Shown here piece after piece: positions 1 through 7,414 of a stretch of 17,353 nucleotides of DNA. The DNA lies in assembly GCA_964390805.1 (NCBI GenBank), contig CAYMKL010000138.1, positions 1 to 17,353 of the forward strand, in the 5' to 3' direction. The notes under the pieces were generated by a model. That model saw only the letters and a list, made by a program, of their open reading frames with translations. It searched no databases and had not been told where the DNA came from. This DNA comes from CAYMKL01 sp964390805 (GTDB lineage Bacteria > Chloroflexota > Anaerolineae > VGOG01). The first letter of the stretch is position 1. Each line of letters begins with the position of its first letter. The translations under genes were made by a program, and so were the position numbers.

Positions 1-194
1 CAGACATCCCCCTGGCGGATATACCCCTGGCCGACATCCCTCTAGCCGACATCCCGTTAGCAGACATCCCCCTGGCGGATATACCCCTGGCCGACATCCC
101 TCTAGCCGACATCCCTCTAGCCGACATCCCGTTAGCGGATATCCCCCTGGCGGACATACCCCTGGCCGACATCCCTCTAGCGGATATCTCCTTC
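1..194 (+). repeat. 15-bp tandem array encoding ADIPL pentapeptides
   Basis: Thirteen consecutive 15-bp units run in the frame of the C25-like gene: twelve encode Ala-Asp-Ile-Pro-Leu (the first cut by the window edge), and the last (180-194) is a diverged ADISF cap. The DNA units differ only at silent positions (gca/gcg/gcc, gac/gat, atc/ata, ccc/cct/ccg, ctg/cta/tta). Silent variants recur in a four-unit order, so 60-bp blocks were also copied. The spacing and the A-D-(L/I)-x-x pattern resemble pentapeptide-repeat proteins, though proline in every unit is unusual. The array continues upstream. Confidence 0.95.
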
Positions 195-3100
195 CGTCGA
201 GGCACCGAGGACGAGCAAGTGTCAGACGTGGCGGTGTACGCCACGGGCTTCTACTACGTGCTGGTGCTGGGCCACAATAGCGCCTACAGTTCCCAGCCCT
301 ACACCCTGCAAGCTGGAGTCCTACCAACCCCTCCACCCCTGGTCTGCAGCCGCAGCCTTGCCCCAGGAACGCCTGGGGCCATCTACCAACCCTTCAGCGC
401 CAGCGATACGCGGGCGCTCATCGTGACCAACAAGCAGCGCATGGAGCAACTGTACGGCTCGGCAGCGGCGAACGATTTGCTGTCGAGGCTGCGGGACTTT
501 GCCGACCACGCCACAGTGAAGGGGATGATCCTCCCCGTCGAGACCGACCCGACGGTAGCGGCCGCCTACGACAACTGGGATGAGAAAACCTGCGATCCTG
601 AAGCCGCCAATGAGGTCGCCGGTGCTATCAAGGAGCTCATTGGCACCTTCTACGATGCTTCGAGTTTCTCCAACCTGACCTACCTGGTCATCGTCGGTAG
701 CGACGAAGTGCTGCCCTTCCGCCGCGTCCTCGACATCGTCTACACCTCCAACGAGTACAATTACAGGAATTCGGCCCACGTCCAGGAGAAGAGCGCGCAC
801 TTTGCCAGCCTGAACGCTGGCTACTTATGGACCGACGATTTCTACGTGGACTTCGAACCCACCAACTACATGGGGCGCCCGCTCTACGTGGCCAACTATC
901 CCATCGGCCGTCTGGTGGAAACCCCGGGCGAGATCATCGGCCAACTGGACCACTACCTGGCCAGTGGTGGTATCCTGACTGCTACGACCAGCCTGTCGGT
1001 GGGCTACGATTTCCTCACCGACAGCGCGCAGGTCATCTCAGATACTTTCGGTGCGCAAGGACTGGCCAACGATTCTCTCATCAACGACGGCTGGGACGCT
1101 GTGGATCTGACCAACGAATTCCTGGGGACGCGCCACGATCTCAACTCTATCAACGCTCACTTCGACCACTGGCGGGCACAGCCGCCCAGTGGGCCCGATT
1201 TGTTCCAAAGCGACCAGATAGACCAACCCGCTGTGGATTTGGCTGGAACCGTGAACTTCTCCATGGGATGCCACGCTGGGCTCAGCGTCTGCGACCTCAT
1301 CTCCACCAGTGTTCCTGTCACTGTTGCCCTGGATTTCGCCCAGGCCTTCGGCAGGAAACAGGCGCTCTTCGTGGGCAACCTGGGCTACGGCTACGGCGAC
1401 ACCATCGCGCCCGCCTTGTCTGAGGCGCTGATGAGCAGCTTCGCCCACCACCTGGGAACAGAGGCAGCGGTTCCCGTGGGACAAGCGTTGGTCGAGGCCA
1501 AGCAAGAATATGCCCTGAACAACATGGGGTTCTACGGGCCTTACGACGAAAAGGTACTCATCGAAGCCACCCTCTACGGCCTGCCCATGTATCGGGTGTC
1601 GGTGCCCGCACCTACCGCATTGCGGATTGTGGATTTCGGATTGCAGATTGACTATTATCCGAAATCTGAAATCCGCAATCTGCAATCCGAGGGGTTGATC
1701 GTACGTTCATACACCATCACGCCCGAGCTGACTGCCGTCAACACCCCGCAGGGCACCTACTACACCGCTGACGCTTGCACTGAGCCTTGTCGAAGTGGTG
1801 AGGTGCAGGCCGTGCTGTACCGACCGCTGCAGCCCCGCACCAGCCTGGACATTGCCCTATCTAGCGGCCCAGAGGACAGCGCGGTGGCTCATGGGGCGCT
1901 GTTCCTGGGAGGCAGCTACAGCGACAAACCGAGCTTCAATCCCGTCATCGCCATGCCCGTGACGGAGACGACCCGCTATGAGCCTCAGTGGATCTATACC
2001 GGCTGGCGCCCCCAAGGACTGAGCCGCATCAACCACTTCCAGACACCCCAGGGCTTGCTGGAGCGGCTGGTTCTGATTCTGGGCCAGTTCCAGCACACCG
2101 ACGTAGTGGAGAATTGCACCGATGTAGAGGAGAACTGCGTGATGGGCATTGAGCGGCTGTATGATCAGGTGACCTATGACGTCTACTACTCCGACTCCAA
2201 CGACATCACCCCGCCGACTATCGAGTTGGTGAGTGCTATCCGGCAGGATAACCTCGACCGGCCGACTCTCGAATCCGTGACCCGCCTGCCCTTCGACGGG
2301 AGGGTGTCCCGCGCTCAGGACGAGTCCTTCGACGGAGCTCAGGACGAGCCCTTCGACGGAGTTCAGGACGAGCCCTTCGACGGAGTTCAGGACAAGCCCT
2401 TCGACGGAGCTCAGGACAAGCCCTTCGACGGAGCTCAGGACGAGCCCTTCGACGGAGCTCAGGACTGGCGACAGACCAGCTCCGTTCGCTTCGTCGTGAA
2501 GACCAGCGATGCATCTGGTGTGGAACGGGTGGTCGTCGTCTACACCGAGGGCACAGGTACGTGGGAGTCGCTGGACTTGACCTATGATCCAACTGCGGAT
2601 GAGTGGATTGGAGAGGCGACGGGTTTGAGGGCCCAGAACGTCTTCGTGGCCCAGGTTGTGGATGGCGCCGGCAATGTGGGGAGCAGTCGTGCCAAAGGAC
2701 AGCACTTCATGCCCGTTCCCGTAGATGCGGGGGTCGGTCAGGTCGCCAACGAGGGCGACGAGATCACTTTCAGTGGCAGCGGGCCGGCAGGCGCCACGAT
2801 TCTCTGGGACTTCGGCGATGGCCTGTATGCTACCGATACCTACGCGCCTACCCACTGGTATCGGGACGATGGTCTCTTCGAGGTGAGGCTGCGTGTCAGC
2901 AACGAGGAGGAGCACATCGGGATGGACACCTTGTTTGTGACCGTCAACAACGTCCCTCCCGCTGTCTCCGTAGACCAGTTTACCTCCCGGGCCAGCTATT
3001 CTGGCAACGTTGTCGCCTTCAACGCCAGCTTCACTGACCCCGGTATCCTGGATACCCTCACGGCGACCACAAATTGGGACGACGGCACAGTAGAAGCAGG

Positions 3101-3443
3101 CAACGTTAACCAAAGAGGAGGAGACGGCACCGTCACGGGCTCCCACACCTATGACACTGACGCCCCGTTCATCGTCGAGGTCTGCGTCACCGACGGCGAG
3201 GGTGGGACAGGCTGCGATACCTTCTGCGCTCTCTTCGGAGACCTCGACGCGGACCGCGTTGTGGATATTGACGACGTCATGCTCGTGGCCAACCGCTGGC
3301 ATACTTCATGCGATAACCCTGATCCCGACAACAGCTCGGATACGCCCAATTATGATTCTCTCTATGATATTGATGATGATTGCGACGTTGACATCGTGGA
3401 CATCATGCTCGTCGTGGCTCAGTGGGGGGCGACCTGCTCATGA
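1..3443 (+). CDS. Secreted gingipain-like (peptidase C25-type) protein with ADIPL array, PKD and dockerin-like domains, 5' partial
   Basis: The reading frame is open from the first base, so the gene starts upstream; a GTG at 219 is only the first start-like codon in view. About 1146 residues are visible. In order: an ADIPL pentapeptide array (nt 1-194); a caspase/gingipain-like domain (about 400-1610) with a candidate catalytic His in NAHFDHW (codon 1158-1160) and Cys in SMGCHAG (1269-1271), 37 residues apart, close to the spacing in gingipains; a beta-rich region; an 8-residue tandem array (2327-2465); an Ig-like segment ending AQVVDGAGNVG; two PKD-like domains (about 2715-3230, WDFGDG at about 2806); and a C-terminal dockerin-like pair of calcium loops (DLDADRVVDIDD, DIDDDCDVDIVD). 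A signal peptide should lie outside the window. The family suggests an exported cysteine peptidase. Activity is unproven and the His assignment is tentative, since a second His lies three residues on. The gene has absorbed three separate repeat elements in frame. Confidence 0.85.
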   Translation, partial: DIPLADIPLADIPLADIPLADIPLADIPLADIPLADIPLADIPLADIPLADIPLADIPLADISFRRGTEDEQVSDVAVYATGFYYVLVLGHNSAYSSQPYTLQAGVLPTPPPLVCSRSLAPGTPGAIYQPFSASDTRALIVTNKQRMEQLYGSAAANDLLSRLRDFADHATVKGMILPVETDPTVAAAYDNWDEKTCDPEAANEVAGAIKELIGTFYDASSFSNLTYLVIVGSDEVLPFRRVLDIVYTSNEYNYRNSAHVQEKSAHFASLNAGYLWTDDFYVDFEPTNYMGRPLYVANYPIGRLVETPGEIIGQLDHYLASGGILTATTSLSVGYDFLTDSAQVISDTFGAQGLANDSLINDGWDAVDLTNEFLGTRHDLNSINAHFDHWRAQPPSGPDLFQSDQIDQPAVDLAGTVNFSMGCHAGLSVCDLISTSVPVTVALDFAQAFGRKQALFVGNLGYGYGDTIAPALSEALMSSFAHHLGTEAAVPVGQALVEAKQEYALNNMGFYGPYDEKVLIEATLYGLPMYRVSVPAPTALRIVDFGLQIDYYPKSEIRNLQSEGLIVRSYTITPELTAVNTPQGTYYTADACTEPCRSGEVQAVLYRPLQPRTSLDIALSSGPEDSAVAHGALFLGGSYSDKPSFNPVIAMPVTETTRYEPQWIYTGWRPQGLSRINHFQTPQGLLERLVLILGQFQHTDVVENCTDVEENCVMGIERLYDQVTYDVYYSDSNDITPPTIELVSAIRQDNLDRPTLESVTRLPFDGRVSRAQDESFDGAQDEPFDGVQDEPFDGVQDKPFDGAQDKPFDGAQDEPFDGAQDWRQTSSVRFVVKTSDASGVERVVVVYTEGTGTWESLDLTYDPTADEWIGEATGLRAQNVFVAQVVDGAGNVGSSRAKGQHFMPVPVDAGVGQVANEGDEITFSGSGPAGATILWDFGDGLYATDTYAPTHWYRDDGLFEVRLRVSNEEEHIGMDTLFVTVNNVPPAVSVDQFTSRASYSGNVVAFNASFTDPGILDTLTATTNWDDGTVEAGNVNQRGGDGTVTGSHTYDTDAPFIVEVCVTDGEGGTGCDTFCALFGDLDADRVVDIDDVMLVANRWHTSCDNPDPDNSSDTPNYDSLYDIDDDCDVDIVDIMLVVAQWGATCS
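1622..1683. repeat. Palindromic element inside the C25-like coding sequence
   Basis: Two 23-bp arms (1622-1644 and 1661-1683) are inverted copies, 19 of 23 positions matching; three of the four mismatches would be G-U pairs in RNA. A 16-base loop separates them. The element is read through in frame, giving a segment from LRIVDFG to EIRNLQSEG that fits no neighbouring domain. The core attgcggattg recurs at 3463-3473 just before the OsmC gene. It looks like a mobile palindromic repeat tolerated in a linker. Confidence 0.75.
1773..1798 (-). repeat. Interspersed repeat, TTCGAC...GCTCAG family, in coding sequence
   Basis: On the minus strand this reads cacttcgac-aaggctcag-tgcaagc, matching copies at 7436-7460 and 14793-14840. 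Read in the sense of the gene it encodes about CTEPCRSG, adding two cysteines that look out of place. It lies in the beta-rich region after the peptidase-like domain. Confidence 0.65.
2291..2470 (+). repeat. 24-bp tandem array encoding FDG(A/V)QD(E/K)P
   Basis: Six head-to-tail 24-bp units start at 2327, 2351, 2375, 2399, 2423 and 2447, the last incomplete after 2465. They are preceded by a variant unit at 2291-2326 carrying extra bases between cttcgac and gctcagg. Each unit encodes eight residues, so the frame is kept. The unit is the cttcgac-gctcaggac interspersed repeat found elsewhere in the window, amplified in tandem. It forms a very acidic linker before the Ig-like segment. Base changes between units are few, so the expansion is recent or homogenised. 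Confidence 0.93.
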
Positions 3444-3487
3444 GGAGCGGGAAATGAATTTGATTGCGGATTGACGGAGGATAAACC

Positions 3488-3922
3488 ATGGGACAACTGG
3501 CAGTGAAATGGGCTGGTGGTGACAGCCAACTGTTTATCGGCCGAGATGACTCCGGACATGTGGTCGTCACGGGGAAGTGGGTCAAAGAAGGAGACGAGGC
3601 GTGGACTGAGTGGACACCGGTGAGACCCTCCGATCTCCTCGTCTTGGGTCTGGCTGCTTGCTCAGGGTACGACGTGGTGATGATTATGAAACGGCAGCGC
3701 CAACAGTTGTCAGACTTAATCGTCACTGCCGATGCCGAGCAAGCCCCTGATCCTCCCTATGCCTTCACCCACATTCATCTGCACTACGTGGTTTCCGGGC
3801 ATGACCTGGACCCGAAGAAGGTGGAGCGTGCTATCACCTTGTCGCAAGAGAAATACTGCTCCGTCGCGGCCACCATCAGAGGGGTGACCGAAATCACGCA
3901 TAGCTTTGAGGTGCGTGCGTAG
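3488..3922 (+). CDS. OsmC/Ohr-family protein
   Basis: This 144-residue protein matches the OsmC family in length and motifs. The two redox cysteines are Cys58 in LGLAACSGYDVV and Cys124 in EKYCSVAATI, each in its usual context before a helix. Family members are thiol peroxidases that reduce organic hydroperoxides; this one looks closer to the YhfA/OsmC-like branch than to Ohr, so its substrate is uncertain. The ATG at 3488 has a good ribosome site (acggagg, 3474-3480) seven bases upstream. The gene ends 20 bases before the sugar kinase start, so the two are probably co-transcribed. It is cytoplasmic, with no signal peptide. Confidence 0.85.
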   Translation: MGQLAVKWAGGDSQLFIGRDDSGHVVVTGKWVKEGDEAWTEWTPVRPSDLLVLGLAACSGYDVVMIMKRQRQQLSDLIVTADAEQAPDPPYAFTHIHLHYVVSGHDLDPKKVERAITLSQEKYCSVAATIRGVTEITHSFEVRA

Positions 3923-3942
3923 AGGTGAGGAAGGATTATCCC

Positions 3943-4950
3943 ATGGAAAGGCCGATCATTGGCGTAGACCTGGGCGCTACCCAGATACGGGCGGCGCTGG
4001 CCGACAGGGAAGGGAACATTCTCCGTCGCGCCAGTTGCCTGACCCTGGCGGAAGAGGGCGTGGAGCCGGTCATGGGCCGCATCAAAGGGGCAATCTATGA
4101 GGTGATGGGGTCGGCGGATCGGGGACAATGGCGTGGTGTCGGCTTCGCCGCGCCTGGGCCCCTGGACCCCTGGAAAGGGGTCATCATTGACGCCGCAAAC
4201 CTGCCTGGCTGGAAGAACATCCCCCTCAAGGCCCTCATGGAAGAGGAGTTCGGCTTGCCTGTCGTTGTCGGTAACGATGCGAACTCGGCGGCTTTGGCAG
4301 AGCAGCGCTTTGGGGCCGGCCAGGGCGTTGCCGACCTGATCTACATCACCGTGAGCACCGGCATTGGCGGCGGGGTCATCGTTGATAACAGGCTGCTGTT
4401 GGGATCCCAGGGCCTTGCGGGCGAGGTAGGTCACCAGACTGTCGAGGCCCATGGCCCCCGCTGCAACTGTGGAAACATCGGCTGCCTGGAGGCGTTGGCG
4501 GCAGGCCCGGCCATCGCGCGCACCGCTAGAGAGTTCATCAGAACCGGAATCGGGACGACCATCGCCGATTTGATTGGCGGCGATTTGGACAAGATCACCG
4601 CCAAGGAGGTCAACCAGGCGGCTCAGGGGGGGGATCCGATAGCCATTGAACTATTCCGCCAGGCCGGGTTCTACATCGGCGTCGGGATAATCAACCTGCT
4701 GCATCTCTTCAACCCCAGCCTGATCATCATCGGTGGGAGCGTGGCCAAAGCCGGCGCTCTCCTCTTCGAGCCTATCCGGGCCACGGTCCGCGAACGGGCT
4801 ATGGCAGGCTATCTGTGGGAGGACACTCCCATTGTACCCGCCACCCTGGGCGACGACGTGGGCCTTTTGGGCGCGGTTGCTCTGGTGCTCGCGCAAGAGA
4901 ATACTTGCTCAAAGGGGATCGCCAGATCCCCGTCCGATGCCGCCAGTTGA
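3943..4950 (+). CDS. ROK-family sugar kinase, probable glucokinase
   Basis: The 335-residue protein has the full ROK layout: N-terminal phosphate loop GVDLGATQIRAAL (7-19), catalytic Asp112 in NDANSAA, the second ATP motif STGIGGG (138-144), sugar and zinc ligands in GEVGH (Glu161, His164), and the zinc motif CNCGNIGCLE (Cys174, 176, 181). ROK kinases phosphorylate hexoses such as glucose, N-acetylglucosamine or N-acetylmannosamine; glucokinase is the default, and the exact sugar is not readable here. I chose ATG 3943, eight bases after gaggaagg, over an in-frame GTG at 3925 that lacks a good site. The last 14 or so residues, after VLAQENT, run into an inverted repeat and look like an added tail. 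Confidence 0.9.
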   Translation: MERPIIGVDLGATQIRAALADREGNILRRASCLTLAEEGVEPVMGRIKGAIYEVMGSADRGQWRGVGFAAPGPLDPWKGVIIDAANLPGWKNIPLKALMEEEFGLPVVVGNDANSAALAEQRFGAGQGVADLIYITVSTGIGGGVIVDNRLLLGSQGLAGEVGHQTVEAHGPRCNCGNIGCLEALAAGPAIARTAREFIRTGIGTTIADLIGGDLDKITAKEVNQAAQGGDPIAIELFRQAGFYIGVGIINLLHLFNPSLIIIGGSVAKAGALLFEPIRATVRERAMAGYLWEDTPIVPATLGDDVGLLGAVALVLAQENTCSKGIARSPSDAAS

Positions 4951-4970
4951 GCTGCTGGATCTGGCGATCC
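4916..4970. repeat. Perfect 14-bp inverted repeat across the kinase stop codon
   Basis: Arms ggatcgccagatcc (4916-4929) and ggatctggcgatcc (4957-4970) are exact inverted copies with a 27-base loop containing the kinase stop (4948-4950). No T-run follows, so it is not a standard terminator. It could be a small insertion footprint or an mRNA 3'-end stabiliser. Confidence 0.7.
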
Positions 4971-5019
4971 AGCGGGAGCAGTAAGAAGGCAACGCACTGA
5001 AATTAGCGGAAACAGCGAA

Positions 5020-5418
5020 ATGACTGCTCAATTGGAAATAAACACCACATCGGCTGCAGAGCTGGTGGACATCACAGCGAAGGTGCAGCGAACTGTGAGG
5101 GAGCAGGGGATGCAAAGCGGCGTCTGCCACGTCTTCGTGCCGCACACCACCGCTGGCCTGACCCTCAACGAGAATTGGGACCCTAGCGTGCGGGCGGATA
5201 TGCTGATGGAGCTCGACAAGATCGTGCCCTGGCACGACGACTACCGTCACGGGGAGGGCAACTCCGCAGCTCACATCAAAGCCAGCCTGATGGGATTCTC
5301 GCAGACTCTCTTGGTGGAGGATGGCCGCCTGGTGCTGGGCACCTGGCAGGGGGTTTATCTGGCTGAGTTCGACGGGCCTCGCCGCCGTCGCGTTCTGGTT
5401 AAATTGTTGAGTGACTAG
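5020..5418 (+). CDS. YjbQ/UPF0047-family protein
   Basis: A 132-residue single-domain protein with the family signatures: CHVFVPHTTAGLTLNEN (His42), YRHGEGNSAAHIKASLMG (His77, His85) and LGTWQGVYLAEFDGPRRRRV near the C-terminus. The conserved histidines line a putative metal site. Family members are annotated as secondary thiamine-phosphate synthase because E. coli YjbQ shows weak activity of that kind; the true role is unsettled. The start is ATG 5020, 70 bases after the kinase stop, with only a weak purine-rich site. The full length matches the family. Confidence 0.88.
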   Translation: MTAQLEINTTSAAELVDITAKVQRTVREQGMQSGVCHVFVPHTTAGLTLNENWDPSVRADMLMELDKIVPWHDDYRHGEGNSAAHIKASLMGFSQTLLVEDGRLVLGTWQGVYLAEFDGPRRRRVLVKLLSD

Positions 5419-5558
5419 GGTGGACATAACTTCTCTGCTGCAGAGGGGCGTCCTCGTCCTGATTTCGTGGTGAAACCCCCTGAGATGATATGAAAACGCT
5501 CCATAGTAGCAGTTTTCGTGTCCTGGCTGAACTGACGAGTGATTAGAATGAACATAAC
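5409..5558 (+). repeat. Imperfect 22-bp direct repeat bracketing the yjbQ-radical SAM intergenic gap
   Basis: Positions 5409-5430 (yjbQ stop region) and 5537-5558 (radical SAM start region) match at 18 of 22 bases, 128 bp apart. Both contain gagtga-tag and acataac. Without the 128 bp, the yjbQ stop would lie directly at the next gene's start. This suggests a duplication or insertion that split a tight junction. No other feature was seen in the gap. Confidence 0.4.
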
Positions 5559-7413
5559 CCGGCGAGCCCTAGATGACATTCTGTCAAAAGTAGTCAAACC
5601 CGCCCGCTACACAGGCCACGAGTGGAACAGTGTGGTCAAGGATTGGGAGCAGGTGGAAGTCAAGGTGGCCCTGGCCTATCCGGACATCTACGAAGTGGGC
5701 ATGTCCAACCTGGGCCTGATGATCCTCTACGACATCCTCAACAGGGAAGAAGGCATCCTGGTCGAGCGCGTCTATGCCCCCTGGATTGACATGGAGGAGG
5801 CCATGCGACGCGCGGGCATTCCCCTCTACAGCCTGGAGTCGCGGCGTCCCTTGGGCGAATTTGACATAATAGGTTTCTCGCTGCAATATGAGCTGAACTA
5901 CACCAACGTGCTGAACATGCTGGATCTGGCCGGCCTCTCGCCCCTGGCGGCGGAGCGAGACGACGCCGATCCGCTGATCATCGGCGGGGGTAGTTGTGCC
6001 TACAACGCCGAGCCCGTGGCCGACTTCTTCGACCTCTTCGTGATCGGGGAGGGGGAAGAGGTGCTGCTGGAGTTGGTGCGGGCTTATCGGGAGTTTCGGG
6101 TTTCGGGCCCTTCGGCTGCGCTCAGGACAAGTTTCGGGTTTCGAGTTGTGAAGGCAGACTTCCTGCGGCGAGCGGCGCAAATCGAGGGAATATACGTGCC
6201 TAGTCTCTACGATGTTCGCTATCACCACGATGGCGCGGTGGCTGCTGTGGAGCCCCTGGTTCCTGAAGCCAGGGCTCGGGTGCGGAAGCGCATCGTGGGG
6301 ACCTTGCCCCCTGCGCCCACCAGACTGGTCGTGCCCTACATTGGGACCATACACGACCGGGCCATGGTCGAGATCCAACGGGGCTGTACCAAGGGCTGTC
6401 GCTTTTGCCAGGCGGGTTTCATCTATCGGCCTCTGCGCGAGCGCCCGCTGGAAGAGGTGTCGCAAATGGTGGAGGACATCTTGCAAGAGACAGGCTACGA
6501 GGAGGTGGCTCTGGTCTCCCTGAGTTCCAGCGACCACAGCCAGATCGAGCCTATAGTGCGGCAACTGACCACGCGCTATCAGCACCCCCCTTTGGCCATT
6601 TCTCTACCCTCCTTGCGCATTGATTCGTTCTCGGTTGGCCTGGCGGAGATGTTTCAGGGGCGGCGAAAGACCGGCCTGACCTTCGCTCCGGAAGCGGGCA
6701 GTCAGCGCCTGCGGGACGTGATCAACAAGAACGTTACCGAGGAGGATCTGCTGCGCACGGCCGAAGCTGCCTATTCCAGCGGTTGGCAGCGGATCAAGCT
6801 CTACTTCATGGTGGGCCTGCCCACCGAGACCCTGGAGGACGTGGCGGCCATCGTGGACCTGGTGAAGAAGGTGCGGGCCATTGGCCGCCGTCATCGGGGG
6901 AAGAAGACCCAGGTCAATGTCAGTCTCGGCACCTTCGTGCCCAAGGCTTTCACCCCCTTCCAGTGGCTGCCTTTGGCCGATGAGGGGAGTCTGGAGGAGA
7001 AGCAGAAGTTGTTGCGGCAGGGTCTCAAGGGGCCTGGCACTAGCCTCAGTTGGCATGATCCCCGCACGACCTTGCTGGAGGCGGCCCTCTCCCGTGGCGA
7101 CCGGCGGCTGGGCCAGGTGATTCACCGTGCCTGGGAGCTAGGGGCCAAATTCGATGCCTGGGACGAGCTCTTCGAGGAGGGCCTTTGGTGGCGGGCCTTC
7201 ACCGACGCTGGCCTCGATCCCAACTTCTATGCTCGGAGGGAGCGCTCCCTCGATGAGGTGCTGCCCTGGGATCACATTGACGTGGGGGTCAGGAAGGAGT
7301 TTTTGATGGAAGAGTACCAGTGCAGCTTCCGCGGCGAGACGACCATGGATTGTCGGGAAGGCTGCGTGGACTGCGGGGTTTCCAACGTGTTTTCCTGCTA
7401 CTACGGAGTTTAG
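5548..7413 (+). CDS. TIGR03960-family radical SAM protein
   Basis: The 621-residue protein matches the TIGR03960 family of uncharacterised radical SAM enzymes. The N-terminal third is a B12-binding-like region (VALAYPDIYEVGMSNLGL, then IIGGGSCAYNAEPVADF and VIGEGEE). The cluster motif is RGCTKGCRFCQAG, with Cys codons at 6385, 6397 and 6406 (CxxxCxxC). The C-terminus is cysteine-rich (DCREGCVDCGV). It is immediately followed by its usual partner DUF2344, and the pair normally sits upstream of rplU-rpmA, as here. It may modify tRNA or a translation component, but that is inferred from context. ATG 5548 is preferred; GTG 5539 is an in-frame alternative, and neither has a strong ribosome site. 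A repeat-derived stretch (about 6092-6143) is inserted before KADFLRRAAQIEGIYVPS. Confidence 0.9.
   Translation: MNITRRALDDILSKVVKPARYTGHEWNSVVKDWEQVEVKVALAYPDIYEVGMSNLGLMILYDILNREEGILVERVYAPWIDMEEAMRRAGIPLYSLESRRPLGEFDIIGFSLQYELNYTNVLNMLDLAGLSPLAAERDDADPLIIGGGSCAYNAEPVADFFDLFVIGEGEEVLLELVRAYREFRVSGPSAALRTSFGFRVVKADFLRRAAQIEGIYVPSLYDVRYHHDGAVAAVEPLVPEARARVRKRIVGTLPPAPTRLVVPYIGTIHDRAMVEIQRGCTKGCRFCQAGFIYRPLRERPLEEVSQMVEDILQETGYEEVALVSLSSSDHSQIEPIVRQLTTRYQHPPLAISLPSLRIDSFSVGLAEMFQGRRKTGLTFAPEAGSQRLRDVINKNVTEEDLLRTAEAAYSSGWQRIKLYFMVGLPTETLEDVAAIVDLVKKVRAIGRRHRGKKTQVNVSLGTFVPKAFTPFQWLPLADEGSLEEKQKLLRQGLKGPGTSLSWHDPRTTLLEAALSRGDRRLGQVIHRAWELGAKFDAWDELFEEGLWWRAFTDAGLDPNFYARRERSLDEVLPWDHIDVGVRKEFLMEEYQCSFRGETTMDCREGCVDCGVSNVFSCYYGV
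6092..6143 (+). repeat. In-frame repeat insertion in the radical SAM gene
   Basis: A cccttcggctgcgctcaggacaag unit (6108-6131) of the window-wide repeat family is bracketed by 14-bp direct repeats agtttcgggtttcg at 6092-6105 and 6130-6143. The 38-bp spacing plus flanks encodes roughly VSGPSAALRTSFGFRV, which falls where relatives have a short, variable linker before the FLRRxAQIEGIYVPS block. No frameshift results. Confidence 0.7.
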
Positions 7414-7414
7414 A

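Noticed and set aside
1..194. CRISPR array
   Set aside because: Units are contiguous 15-mers with no spacers and are translated in frame as ADIPL.
1857..3302. A 481-residue minus-strand protein
   Set aside because: It lies antisense to the PKD and dockerin-like region, has no recognisable domain, and contains the spurious LVLSSVEG-type peptides expected from the reverse of the repeat.
219..3443. A complete C25-like gene starting at GTG 219
   Set aside because: The frame is open to the window's first base with ADIPL units, so 219 is an internal valine codon.
5584..6585. A 333-residue minus-strand ORF
   Set aside because: It is antisense to the well-conserved radical SAM gene and has low-information composition.
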